DNA of 64,000 nt from Lepeophtheirus salmonis (GCF_016086655.4 NC_052138.2:2108001-2172000); one strand, 5' to 3'. Counted from the stretch's first letter, positions 35,366-45,846 are shown. Notes: generated by a model not told the origin, from the letters alone. Made by a program: numbers and translations.

Positions 35366-35705
35366 TTATGTTAAAAAAAAGAACATTCAATATACATATA
35401 TATTTAAAGCAGTGCCTTCCAACCGGTGGGCCACGATCCCAAATGATATTTTTTAAATAAAGTATGTGTGTGTCCTTCATCGGTGCGAACACTGTAGGTC
35501 ATAGGAGGCTGAAATTTTGAATGGGGGCCCCTTTTGAAGTAAGTCTGGCTAAAACGGGGCTGCAGATTCTCGGGGTTCATTTAAGGATGCTTATTCTATA
35601 GACAAAACATAAAATTAGTTTTTTGGAGATAAAATATAAAATAAAATAAATCTCGAATACTCAATTTTTGGAATTTTTTTTCAAAAGTCCATAATCATTT
35701 ACAAA
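35366..35705 (+). repeat. Left outer arm of a large inverted repeat
   Basis: 'Agaacattcaatatacatat', CCGGTGGGCCACGATCCCAA, ATATTTTTTAAATA, 'ggggctgcagat' and 'gcttattctatag' all recur as reverse complement in 38756-39055. The two arms differ by indels (for example in 35490-35520), so the duplication is not recent. Confidence 0.85.
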
Positions 35706-36023
35706 AACTTTCAAAAATCCATAACTGTTCACAAAAAATTTCAAAAATTAAGTATAAAAAATTTAATTTTTCTGGAAACATATTTAAAATATTGAATATT
35801 TTTCCAAAATATTCAATATTTTGGAATTTTTTAAAAAATATTCATAGCTATTGACAAAAAATTGCTTCTTCTATAAACAAAACACAAAAGATTAGATTTA
35901 ACCAAATGTGGCAGCATCTTAGCGAAGCTTTCTTTACTTAGTGGCTATATTTTTTGTTAAAATAGTAAATAGTTAAAAAGAAGTGGTGCAAGTTGTCAAT
36001 GGTGATCGACAAAACGAGGCAGA

Positions 36024-36094
36024 AGTCAATTTGGTATTGGTCAGCATACCAGCTTTCTACGCAGTCAGTCCGGGTTCGATTCCCGGCCGAAGCA
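36024..36094 (+). pseudogene. tRNA-Gly pseudogene
   Basis: The 3' half is intact in outline (GTCCGGGTTCGATTCCCGGC with CGAAGCA). The 5' acceptor strand (AGTCAAT) no longer pairs and the anticodon arm (CCAGCTTTCTACGCAG) has lost its stem and glycine anticodon. Its flanks are the inverse of those of 37261-37331. Confidence 0.75.
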
Positions 36095-36109
36095 ATATAT
36101 TTGTAGTAA

Positions 36110-36262
36110 GTTTTACTTTAATCTCTTTATATAGGAAGATAGATATTAAAGTATATGAAATAAATGACTGGTTTTAATTTTCGGCATTTTACTTTATCTT
36201 GTAAAACAGATATTGAGGATTTTTTTTTTTTAACTTCAAATCAATATTAAACTTTTGATGTG
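36110..36262 (+). repeat. Left inner arm of the inverted repeat
   Basis: TTTAATCTCTTTATATAGGA, ACTTTATCTTGTAAAACAGA and ATCAATATTAAACTTTTGAT are found inverted in 37073-37245. Together with the tRNA copies the inner arms span 36024-36262 and 37073-37331. Confidence 0.85.
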
Positions 36263-36296
36263 TGTATATAAGCCGTGAATACTTCCTTCCGGAAAG

Positions 36297-36515
36297 TCAA
36301 TGTCCCCTTTTTTTTTCTTCTTTCCTTTGGGGGTCTTTGGAAGTCCAAGTTAGAAAAACGAAAATATAATCTGAACAATAACGAAGAAATGACGTCTTTC
36401 TTGACTCTGCATGCAATTTACATTTCTGCTTAGGATAAAAAGGCGTCCCTGTTTTTATAAATACCAATATGAATTTAAAGATCATTGTTGAACTTTGGAA
36501 TATGAAAATATACAA
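36297..36515 (-). other. Conserved flank of tRNA-Gly blocks carrying an open frame
   Basis: A 72-codon frame beginning at TTG reads YIFIFQSSTMIFKFILVFIK. It resembles the frame at 57362-57622 (YTFIFQSSKRTRIFTFVLVC). In both places it lies just 5' of, and divergent from, a tRNA-Gly copy. There is no ATG at the start, so a gene is not claimed. Confidence 0.35.
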
Positions 36516-36550
36516 GAATATATTGAAAGATATATTTTTTAGCAGATGAA

Positions 36551-36615
36551 AACGCGAGGGGGGAATATAGCTGCCCTCAAAGCTATTGGTCCGAAATTGA
36601 TTCCCGGCTGACGCA
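36551..36615 (+). pseudogene. tRNA-Gly pseudogene, strongly decayed
   Basis: 'Atagctgccctcaaagctattgg' and 'ttgattcccggctgacgca' align with the anticodon arm, T-arm and 3' end of tRNA-Gly. The D-arm is lost and the T-stem is unpaired. Confidence 0.6.
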
Positions 36616-37072
36616 ATTACTTTTTAAGAATTCCCATTGTTCAACGTATGTAGAAAGATCACCATGCATCCTAGGGTGATGAGTGAAAAGATGGATGTTC
36701 ATGCTTCAAAGACATAGTTTCACAGTATTCTTGATTTCATGGTAGACGTCTCACAAGTAAAACCATCTTCAAAATAGTTTGGATTTTGCTCAAACAACAT
36801 TTCAAATAAAATGACTCCCTTTTAAGACGCAATTTGTCGTCTGATGAGACCAAAGTCTATTTTTGTTGTTGTCCTAATGAGTAACGTTATGATCTATTTT
36901 TTTAAAGGAAAAAGATTTGACAAAGCTCAATGAATACCTTCCCAGTCGTGTAACATTGTGGAGGAAATGTCAAACTTTGGGTGGTGCCTTAGACGCTATA
37001 GATGTATATGAGATATTGGATGTTAATTTTAAGCATCAGTTAAAAACTAGGACTTAGATGCAAAAGTCAACA

Positions 37073-37245
37073 CATCAAAAGTTTAATATTGATTTGAACT
37101 TTAAAAAGAAACAATCTCAATATCTGTTTTACAAGATAAAGTAAAAGGCCGAAAAGTAAAATCATTTTTTTCGTATACTTTAAGATGCGAGAAGAAATGG
37201 AATGGAATGAATCTTCCTACATAAAGAGATTAAATTAAGTTAAAA
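37073..37245 (-). repeat. Right inner arm of the inverted repeat
   Basis: Reverse complement of 36110-36262, with a 20-odd-base insertion near 37170-37215. Confidence 0.85.
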
Positions 37246-37260
37246 TTACCTCAAAAACAT

Positions 37261-37331
37261 TGCGTCGGCCGGGATCGAACCCGGATCAACTGCTTGGAAG
37301 GCAGCTATGCTGACCATTATACCACCGACGC
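37261..37331 (-). tRNA. tRNA-Gly (anticodon UCC), 71 nt, short T-loop
   Basis: The minus strand folds as a tRNA. Acceptor GCGTCGG pairs with CCGACGC and is followed by discriminator A. A-box-like TGGTATAATGG and anticodon arm CTGCCTTCCAAGCAG (UCC) are present. The T-stem CCGGG/CCCGG closes a six-base loop TTCGAT instead of the usual seven (TTCGATT in the copies at 57252 and 61218). A T5 terminator follows at 37253-37257. It may be functional or a young pseudogene. Confidence 0.8.
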
Positions 37332-37880
37332 TTCGGATGTCGAAGTGTCATTATTTTGTATATATATATTAAAGTAAATCAAGGAAGCATATCTTTATAT
37401 TTATATTTGATATTTGTTTAACAAGAGGCATGCACACCTTCTTTTTGGAAGATATCAATATCGAATGCATTTAGAGTCAAGAAAAGAAAAAAGTTGAAAA
37501 CAAATCAAAGAATTATAACAATAATAAAAAAGGAAATTATCTTCTTCTTGCCCTAAATTTAATCAAATATATAAAATTCTAAAGATCTGAACTGCTCCAG
37601 ATCAGAGAAAAGGTGTATCTGGATCCCTTAGGCGTTTTCTAGGGAAGGATTTTGGCCAAATTTTTGGTTTTATTTCACATTTTTTACGTTGTTGGTTACA
37701 AAGGGGATTTAAAGATCACCTTGATAGCTTCGTAGAGCCCAAGACGATGATTCTCCCACCGCAGAAACCCGGTTGGGAATCACTTATCCTTTTTTAGTCT
37801 CAAAATCAGTAGTTCCCAACCTTTTAAATATAGCAACCTATTTTAGAACAAACAATCAAGAAACCATCACAACTTACATG
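37332..37880. other. tRNA-Gly flank and intergenic DNA
   Basis: 37375-37560 shares diverged wording with the 5' flank of the tRNA-Gly at 57252 ('aacaagaggcatgcacacc', 'aaacaaatcaaagaattata'), showing block duplication of the locus. No other feature is supported. Confidence 0.5.
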
Positions 37881-38660
37881 TACTTGGCTGTCCATTGAAA
37901 TCTAAACACTTACTAATTCAATAATTAATGAGGATTGAAATTTTATAAACAATTAGTTACAAAAAAAACAACGGAGCTCTTTTGCTTACATACAAGTCCA
38001 GAAAATGACACTTGAGCGTGATTGATCAGTTTCCTTTACCACACTCAAACCAGTTGGGCGTTTCCAGATGACTACCGTCTACTCCGCCAGCAATTACAAA
38101 AACGTTATAGAGGATGTTGGGCTCTGTCAAAAAGACCAAACTGGACACGTAGGAATTAAAGAAAACAGTCCAGACTAATCGCTCAATTCCATGGTTTCAC
38201 ACCAGATTTTTCAGAGAGCCATCAAAAAAGTAGGTGTAAAGAGCTATTCGAGGTTGGAGAGCTCACTTTTGACACCATCAATGAAAGAAACTGATCTCCT
38301 CTGTTGCAGGACTCTTTTGAATGTGTCTTTTAAACTCTTTTTTGACACCCCTATAGTCCTGTTTCCATCCCCCTCGACAACACATTTTGGGTTCTTGTCG
38401 AGGGGAAGTCCTGCAGTGTCCGTCATCCAAACACCGAGGATCTCAAAACAACTGTCAACCAGCACTGGGGGCACCATGAGTGAGGATTACAGAAGGTGCC
38501 TGCTTCCGCCTGGAATCCATCATTGCTGCTAAGGGGGATATATTAATGATTAAGAGAGCTCAGACACACATCTATTTATAGTATTAATTTTGTTGAAACT
38601 TTATTGTTCATTAATAAATTATATCTTGTCAGTGTTCAGATTTAAATGAACCACTCGGTA
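37881..38660 (+). mobile_element. Family 1 copy H, inserted in the inverted repeat
   Basis: 780 bp with TA on both sides. Its left end is 'ggctgtccattgaaatcta' and its right end is the inverse of 'aatgaaccactcggta'. Frame-broken N-terminus; SRLESSLLTPSMKET near the junction. C-terminal wording appears as VSVIQTPRISKQLSTSTGG in a shifted frame. It sits in the right side of the palindrome, so it inserted after the arms formed or during their divergence. Confidence 0.8.
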
Positions 38661-38755
38661 ATTATACATTACGTAAATTCTTCCTCAGAGAAGAAAAACA
38701 CCCTGTTTTTGAGCCATTAAGAAGATTCCTCCAATGCTCAAGATTGAATTTTGGA

Positions 38756-39055
38756 AAGTTTTTGTAAATAATTATGGATTTTTGAAAAAAAATATCAAAA
38801 ATGGAGTATTCGAGATTTTTTTAAATATATTTTATCTCTAAAAGACTACTTTTGTGTTTTGGCTATAGAATAAGCCCCCTTAAATCTGCAGCCCCGTCTT
38901 AGCCAGCACCCATTCAAAATAACCTACGATGAAGGACATCATTTGGACACACACATACTCTATTTAAAAAATATCATTTGGGATCGTGGCCCACCGGTTG
39001 GAAAGCACTGCTCTAAATATATATGTATATTGAATGTTCTTTTTTTTTGAAACAT
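38756..39055 (-). repeat. Right outer arm of the large inverted repeat
   Basis: Reverse complement of 35366-35705; about 3 kb separates the arms, 780 bp of it being copy H. Confidence 0.85.
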
Positions 39056-39258
39056 AAATTATGGAAGACATAAATATTAAATGTATATTCCGTAATTATT
39101 AGCGTTCAAATGAGCTACAACTGACTAAAATCGGTATATTCATTTTGGAAATAGAGGACAATAGCATAAATATAGCCAATTTGAATCTTGCCCAGCATAG
39201 CAACAAGAAAATGAAGTGTGGATTAGTTGAGAAACCATAGGAATGACCGCTACCTTGC

Positions 39259-39501
39259 CTACGAGGTCGATAATGTTCCACAGTTAACTAGGCTCAAGTT
39301 TTCAGCCTCTGCAATGATGCTGGGAATCGTTGCAATGACTCGAGGAAACACGATTCGTGCCCTCTCTCCTTGCATGACATGAATCCTCTCGACTATTGTA
39401 CATGCGGCTATGTCGAAACATCTCAGACTAAACTTTGTCACAACGATAAAATAGGTCAGTAAAAAAATATATAGGTCCCATGAAATAATATGTATAAACA
39501 T
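39259..39501 (-). CDS. Small membrane-protein-like frame, unrecognised
   Basis: An 80-codon frame begins at a true ATG (39501). It has one clear hydrophobic segment near residues 8-24 (WDLYIFLLTYFIVV) and a protein-like continuation (RIHVMQGERARIVFPRVIAT). A second frame overlaps its end (39099-39281) and reads PHFIFLLLCWARFKLAIFML. The pair could be a frameshifted or spliced multi-pass membrane protein. I do not recognise the family. No downstream poly(A) signal is assigned to it. Confidence 0.25.
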   Translation of the reverse strand: MFIHIISWDLYIFLLTYFIVVTKFSLRCFDIAACTIVERIHVMQGERARIVFPRVIATIPSIIAEAENLSLVNCGTLSTS

Positions 39502-39604
39502 GCCTCCTCACATAAATGTGCTAATAAATGCAAATGATGCACAGAATGATAGTTAAAATAAAAGGATTTGTGAGCAGTAGATCCCCAATACTTGGAATGT
39601 GAAG

Positions 39605-39812
39605 TAATATAGCTTTACAAGGCTTTATTTAAAAATGAACGTATCAACAATAATTTAAAAAGAGTATAACAATTTTAATAGTTAAAAACACAACTAAAAA
39701 ATAAAAACAATCACATATTCATGTAGTACCAACTAGTCAACCAAGTCTCGAATTAATGAATAGTCCTCAATACTTTGGTTATTCCTATGATTAAATCGTT
39801 GTCATCCAAATC
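39605..39812 (-). CDS. Candidate terminal exon of a minus-strand gene
   Basis: A strong acceptor (TTATGTTTTCATTTCCTAG) precedes an open stretch GAT TTG GAT GAC..., read DLDDNDLIIGITKVLRTIH then TAA (coding 39753-39812, entry phase 0). About 125 bp further lies an AATAAA (39624-39629). A 94-bp intron to the CCT|GTAAAC donor at 39906 in the adjoining array is plausible and close to the Hox3 intron in size. The protein is not recognised. Confidence 0.45.
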
Positions 39813-39886
39813 CTAGGAAATGAAAACATAAATCAAGATTAGATAGTATAATAGGATGCTAAAAGCAAGGTCTATTTAATTATAAA

Positions 39887-42540
39887 ATCAGTTCGCCCTA
39901 GTTTACAGGCTTCATCGTTACACTCCAGTTCTAACCAATTGATACATAGGAAATCATCATTTAATAACTCATAATTAAAAAAAGCTACATAATACATACC
40001 TTCAAGATTCTTCGTGGTAGGATTAACCACTGGACAACGGGGATACCATTCGGAAGAAACCTAAATAATTAAAAAGAAGAAGAGTGAATTAAGGAAATGA
40101 ATGACCAGTTAAATTCCTTAATTCCAGGAGTTTCAATAGCGCTGTATCTAACTTCAGGTGCACCCCCGCTCATAAAGAACGAACATGTGTTTTAAGAGAG
40201 ATTAATTATTTTATTCTTCCCTCAACTCATAGATTAGCTCAGTGTTCGGATATAAATTAAATCCAGAACCTGAGGTGAGGAGCTGGGATTTTAATAGATA
40301 AAGAATGCGAAATTGTTGAACTTACATCGTGAATAGCTCATCAGGGAAAGATCCGATTTATTAACTTGTGTTGAGTATCCTGTTAGGAAAAAAGAAACGA
40401 GAAATTAGTAATCGAAATAGAATCATGAAAATATTAATAGTTAATTTCAAAATAATCAGTTCGCCCTAGTTAACAGGCTTCATCGTAACACTCCAGTTCT
40501 AACCAATTGATACATAGGAAATCATCATTTAATAACAGATGCCAAAAATAGCTACATGATACATACCTCAAGAATACGTGATTCTTCGTGGTAATATAGA
40601 ATTTGACACTCTGCAAATCCAATGGAGGAAATCAACCGGAATAAACCTATATAGTACCAAAAAAATAAGTATGTATTCAAGACATAAAAAAAAATTACAT
40701 TCCTCAATGAGAGAATTTTCAAGGGCGCTATATCTAACTTCAGGTGCACCCCCGCTCATAAAGAACGAACATGTGTTTTAAGAGAGATTTATCTAATTAT
40801 TCTTCCCTAAACTCATGGAACAAGCTCATGGTTCAGATATATATTCAATCTAGAACCTGAGGTGAGGAGCTGGGATTTCATAAGATAGAGAACGCAAAAA
40901 TAATTGAACTTACATTGTAAATGGTTGATCGGAGGAAGGTCCAATCAGTAATCTTTTTTTGAGTTTCCTAAAAAGGGAAAAACGAGAAATTAGTCGCACG
41001 AAATAGAATCACGGAAATGTTAAATGTTCTACAAAAAATTATCAGTTCGCCCTAGTTTACAGGCTTCATCGTAACACTCCAGTTCTAACCAATTGATACA
41101 TAGGAAATCATCATTCAATTACATTTATTCAAAATAGGTATATAATACATACCTCAAGAACATGCAATTCTATGGTTAATACAGGATAAAACACTCTTGT
41201 AATTACAACAGGGAAACCTTGACATAATCTATATCAGAAAAAAAAAAAGAATTAATGAAGGAAATGAAAGAACAACTAAATTCTTCAGTTCGAAAATTGT
41301 TAAAGACGCTGTATCTAACTTCAGGTGCACCCCCGCTCATAAAGAACGAACATGTGTTTTAAGAGAGATTAATTATTTTATTCTTCCCTCGACTCATAGA
41401 AGAAGCTCAGTGTTCGGATATAAATTAAATCCAGAACCTGAGGTGAGGAGCTGGGATTTCAATAGATAAAAAATGCAAAAATTGTTGAACTTACGTCATA
41501 AATGGATGATCCAATTCGTAATCTTGTGCTGAGTACCCTATAATGAAAGAAACAAGAAATTAGTTAATCGAACTAGAAACAATGAAATAATAAGTTTATG
41601 ACAAATAATCAGTTCGCCCTAGTTTACAGGCTTCATCGTAACACTCCAGTTCTAACCAATTGATACATAGGAAATCATCATTCAATAACTCATGATTAAA
41701 AAAGCTATATAATACATACCTCAAGATTTTTCGTGGTAGGATTAACCACTCTGTAACGACCATGGGGAAACCATTCGGAAGAAACCTAAATAAGTCAAAA
41801 AAAAGAAGAGACAATTAAGGAAATGAATGACCAGTTAAATTCTTTAATTCCAGGAGTTTCAATAGCGCTGTACCCAACTTCAGGTGCACCCCCGCTCATA
41901 AAGAACGAACATGTGTTTTAAGAGAGATTAATTATTTTATTCTTCCCTCAACTCATAGAAAAGCTCAGGGTTCGGATATAAATTAAATCCAGAACCTGAG
42001 GTGAGGAGCTGGGATTTTAATAGATAAAGAATGCAAAAATTGTTGAACTTACATCGTAAATGGATCGTCAGGGAAAGATCCGATTTATTAACTTATGTCG
42101 AGTATCCTGTTAGGAAAAAAGAAACGAGAAATTAGTAATTGAAATAGAATCATGAAAATATTAATAGTTAATTTCAAAATAATCAGTTCGCCCTAGTTTA
42201 CAGGCTTCATCGTAACACTCCAGTTCTAACCAATTGATACATAGGAAATCATCATTTAAATAACAAATATTCAGCTATTGATACTAGAATACATACCTTT
42301 ATTCTGTAAGATTCTTTTGGAAAACATGGATTAGCCACTACGTAACTCGGACAGATGGAAATAGTGGGGAAATATCTAAGTCAGAAAAACATATAATTAG
42401 TATTAAATATATATTAAAGGTCATTTCTTGCATAAGATAATATTATAAGTTTTGTTTTTAAGATCAGGTACACATCTGTACATATAATAACTACGAGGGG
42501 ATATTCTTTCCCTCAAATTATAATACTCTCCTCTCGTCAA
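39887..42540 (-). repeat. Tandem array of a ~570-bp module with splice-like signals
   Basis: Units start at 39887, 40455, 41041, 41608 and 42182 (spacings 568, 586, 567, 574). The fifth, nearest the putative 5' end, is diverged after about 150 bp. Two cores are almost invariant: ATCAGTTCGCCCTAGTTTAC through AAATCATCATT, and CTTCAGGTGCACCCCCGCTC through 'gaacgaacatgtgtttt'. On the minus strand each unit offers a variable exon-like segment between a TTTAG-type acceptor and an AG|GTATGTA donor. It also has a 24-nt segment before CCT|GTAAAC, and a 43-54-nt segment between a pyrimidine-AG acceptor and GT|AAGTTC (donor GTAAGT). Confidence 0.85.
40069..40173 (-). CDS. Short conserved frame MSGGAPEV..., array unit 1
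   Basis: An ATG-initiated 34-codon frame, MSGGAPEVRYSAIETPGIK then EFNWSFISLIHSSSF, stops at 40069. The first 11 residues recur in units 2 and 3, and with a single change (VGYS) in unit 4 (start codons at 40759, 41340, 41899). After that the frames diverge in length (63 codons in unit 2, 36 in unit 3). The conservation may only reflect the conserved DNA core; whether it is translated is unknown. Confidence 0.25.
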   Translation of the reverse strand: MSGGAPEVRYSAIETPGIKEFNWSFISLIHSSSF

Positions 42541-42552
42541 AGAAGAATATAA

Positions 42553-43126
42553 TTATACCTCGTATGAATTGAGAATTTTATTGAGTATTGTTGAGAAAGG
42601 AGAAGCGTAGCTCTGATCGGAGAAAATATGATTTGAGAGTTCAAATGAAACATTTGAAAAGATTTCGACTACACGGCGTACCTTACGAATTTGACCCTGA
42701 GGTCTTCCTAGTCCCGTAGCCCGGTCAGGTCCTTTCAACCACAAGGTGATTGTCAACTTCAAAGAGACGAATCATGAGACAAAGAGGCGAGTTCCTCAAC
42801 TTTCATGGAGTTATCCCAGGATACAGCTTAGACCTCGGATCGTAACACATATCATACTTTGAGGAGTAAGAAGGTGCCTGTTCGAATTACAGTCCTTGAA
42901 AGGAATGTTAAGGTTGGGACATTCGTTTTGGAATTGTGCGAGACATCTCCTCCTTCAATCCAAGCGATTCCTCAGGATAGCTTCGAGTACAAATACAAAT
43001 GGTCGTGTCTACTCTTATCGAGTTGGAATGAGTGAGATCCCAGGAGTAGAGACCGATACGAAGATCCCATTGCAAATGAACATTTATGAATACGAAAGAC
43101 GACAGGAAATGAGCATGTTGATGTAA
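42553..43126. pseudogene. Protein-like region, strand uncertain
   Basis: Base composition here is richer in G+C than the flanks. On the minus strand 42553-42771 is open (from TTG, not ATG), reads QGQIRKVRRVVEIFSNVSFE and ends at a GAG|GTATAA donor. It could therefore be an exon feeding the array. On the plus strand, successive frames give RRKYDLRVQMKHLKRFRLHG, GPFNHKVIVNFKETNHETK, KVGTFVLELCETSPPSIQAI and RVYSYRVGMSEIPGVETDTK. They end at a TAA at 43126 and look like one protein broken by stops and frameshifts. I do not recognise either reading. Confidence 0.35.
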
Positions 43127-43340
43127 GGTTGGGAGATAAAAATGTAGCATTTTATTTATTTATTATTAAGCATGTGCAGGACCTCAGGAGCAGCGCTTAC
43201 CGGGAAATTTGAATACCATTAAGTAAGCACGTGGTTCTTATTATTATCAACGACATTTAATAAATGAATTTATATAGCCTATAAATGTACATAAAATTTA
43301 CCTACTAATAAAAACTTTGTAGTCACATAAAAGGTATATT

Positions 43341-44122
43341 ACATCGGTCAATAAGTCCCCAGCCCCACCAACAAAATATCTTTCGGAGTATAAACCATAG
43401 AAAAGGTACAAATATTCATAAAGTTACTGACAAAATTTCATTACAGTGGTTTAAGTGATGCTACTTTTATGATTCTTAAAAACGATGTATTGAAGGCAAT
43501 TTCATGTATTGATTTATCATTGCTTTTTGATGGGAAAAAAACACCGTTCAAGCCCAAGCATGGTTTGAAAAATGTTATTCGGACTCAGCCCCATCGAAAA
43601 CAAACATCAAACGATGGGTTGCCGATTTCCAACATGGTTATGGCCTCTGTATTTTGGGATTCGGATGGAATTTTGTTCATTGACTACTTGGAACATAGAA
43701 ATCAATCAACAGAGACTATTATGTTGGATCGTTTGAAGAAGGAAAAGGTTTTCTTTCACCAAGGCAATGCACCGTATCACAAGTCAATAAAAACAGTCGC
43801 AAAATCGGTCGAATTGGGTTTCGAATTGCTACTGCACTCACCGTATTCTTCAGATTTGGCTTTCAGCGACTACTGCCTCTTTGCAGAACTAAAAAAAATA
43901 CTATGTGAAAAGAGATTTGGCTCAGATGAGGAAGTGATTGTTTAAACTGAAGCATATTTTGAAGGTCTAGATAAATCGTTCTACACCCGTAGTATCGAAA
44001 AGGTAGAAAAACCTTGGAATGATTGTATCGTTCTAAAAGGAGATTATATTGTTGAGTAAAAATCAATTTTGTGCTAGAAGATGTTGTTTTCCTATCTAGG
44101 TCCGGGACTTATTGCCCGATGT
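43341..44122 (+). mobile_element. Irritans/Himar-like mariner, internally deleted and inactive
   Basis: Terminal inverted repeats: ACATCGGTCAATAAGTCCCC at 43341-43360 against the inverse of GGGACTTATTGCCCGATGT at 44104-44122. The total is 782 bp against about 1.3 kb for intact mariners. The frame 43469-43945 covers the C-terminal part: MASVFWDSDGILFIDYLEHR, FFHQGNAPYHKS and SPYSSDLAFSDYCLFAELKK. The second catalytic Asp (usual HQDNA) is Gly. The third Asp is present 34 residues later, consistent with DD34D. An in-frame TAA at 43943 splits off TEAYFEGLDKSFYTRS. The HTH and first Asp are absent. Confidence 0.88.
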
Positions 44123-44333
44123 TACTATTATATTATAATTTATATGCTATTATATCAATATAAAATATATTTTTATATACCTAAAGATATTTTGTTTTGC
44201 TTGAAGAATTATAGTACTGTAGAAAACATGATATTGGATTTATCAAATATATTGATTTTCCACACATAAATAAGCAAACTTATAAAAAACAAAATTAGCT
44301 TCATCTTAAAAACTATACGTGCGAGAAGAAATA

Positions 44334-45134
44334 CAGGGTTGATCTTGTTTAGTGCTACACATTTATTTATTTTCCATTTTTCAAGAGTAAAATTTAAATG
44401 AGAGGTATTGTAAGGACATTTATTTAACACAATCATCTGAAAATAATGCCCGGCACAACTTTTATTCAATATGTGAACCCTCAGCTCTAATAATTAGCTC
44501 AATACGGGGCCTAAATCCCTTGCAGACCTTGACTATGTAGTCAGACTCGAGCTTGACCCACTCCTTGTTGATGAAAGCCTCTAGTGACGGAACACTCTTG
44601 TGAGGAGTATCACAAACTCACTCCTCCAGACGTGCCTAGATAGAGTAGTCCAAGAGGTTTGCGTTTAGAGAGGAGGCAGCCACATTTTGTTGTCCCAAAA
44701 GCCTGGAAAGTTGTCTCTCTGGAAGGATTGGTCTTAGCAGCACGATGAAAAATAGCTCCGTCTTAAGTGAAAACAAAATTGTCCCCGAACTTTTATCTGA
44801 CCCAAGGTAGTAATTTCTTATCCAGAAGTTCTTTAGCATCTACACAGCCGCTCCTTTCTCTCCACAAAAATGGGAGGGTAGGCTTCGCCTATGTTGATCA
44901 CTGGATTTTTTGAGACATGTCTCACTGAAGGTTAAACATTGTCTGGATGTTCATTTGTGATGTAGTGGTTGTTCTGCTTATTCACAGGGTGAAAAATTTT
45001 CATCACAAAAGAGAAAAACTTTGTCCAAATTTTTGTTGGCAGAGATTAGATGCCTTGTCCTCCTCCGTGATTTTGAACCAATGTCATTCCGGTTTGAAAA
45101 TAATAAAATGTGCACCACTAGATAAGATCAACCC
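44334..45134 (-). mobile_element. Tc1/mariner relic, family 4
   Basis: 801 bp flanked by TA. Termini are CAGGGTTGATCTTGTTTAGT and the inverse of ACTAGATAAGATCAACCCTA. Frame-broken minus-strand peptides include LFCDENF (first catalytic acidic region). The C-terminus reads NANLLDYSI, then (shifted) SVPSLEAFINKEWVKLESDY and GFRPRIELIIRAEGSHIE. The N-terminal HTH is missing. A truncated relative is at 3925-4364. Confidence 0.8.
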
Positions 45135-45846
45135 TATATAAATATATATTTTTCCAATCCCCCCAGATGACAGGCTAGATTTTATCGTAGATGACATGGA
45201 AAGTCCTAAAGGTGCAACTTGCATTTCCGGACCATCTGCAGATACATATTAAACTAACAAAAGTACAATATTGGAGACAAAACTCCTCAGCCAAGAACAA
45301 TTGAATGACCTTGTTAGAGACTTGTGCCTGTCTAAATAAAAATCAGAACTTCTTGCTTCAAAACTTAAGGTGAACAATTTACTTCAACGCAATTTTCACG
45401 TTGGCCATTAGAGAAAGCGGAATTTTGATTGAACTAATAATGAATGATTAGGAAATAATTTACAGAAATCAAATCAAATAGAGAGGTTGTGTTACTAACT
45501 TTTACGTTATTGTTCCGCAACTTTTATTATAACTTTATTTTATTAATATACTCTTGTAATTTCCAATTCTACCTTATTCATAAATAAATATTTTCTTGAA
45601 GTTAATTAATCTAATGGATATTATAATGAATGAGGTATTAGTGCAGTATTTTGTTGACGGGTATGTATTTTTGAAAACTATAATTATTTATATCTAGGTA
45701 TTTTCTCTTTAACAAAAATAAATATACTATTTTCTTTTTTTGAACAAAACTATGCTATCTGATATGGAATAATTCTTTTGGGGAACAGAACATTCTTTGT
45801 CTCGAGTTGAAAATGTCTTTATAACCCAAAAACATACATATTAGTA
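45135..45846. other. Intergenic between transposon and SLC22 gene
   Basis: No feature is supported. It should contain the 3' end of the SLC22 transcript if that extends past the overlapping AATAAA. Confidence 0.5.

Noticed and set aside
39887..42330. CRISPR array or tandem snRNA/spliced-leader genes in the 570-bp array
   Set aside because: Units are far too long for CRISPR and the DNA is eukaryotic. No U-snRNA core, Sm-site or spliced-leader donor layout could be recognised.
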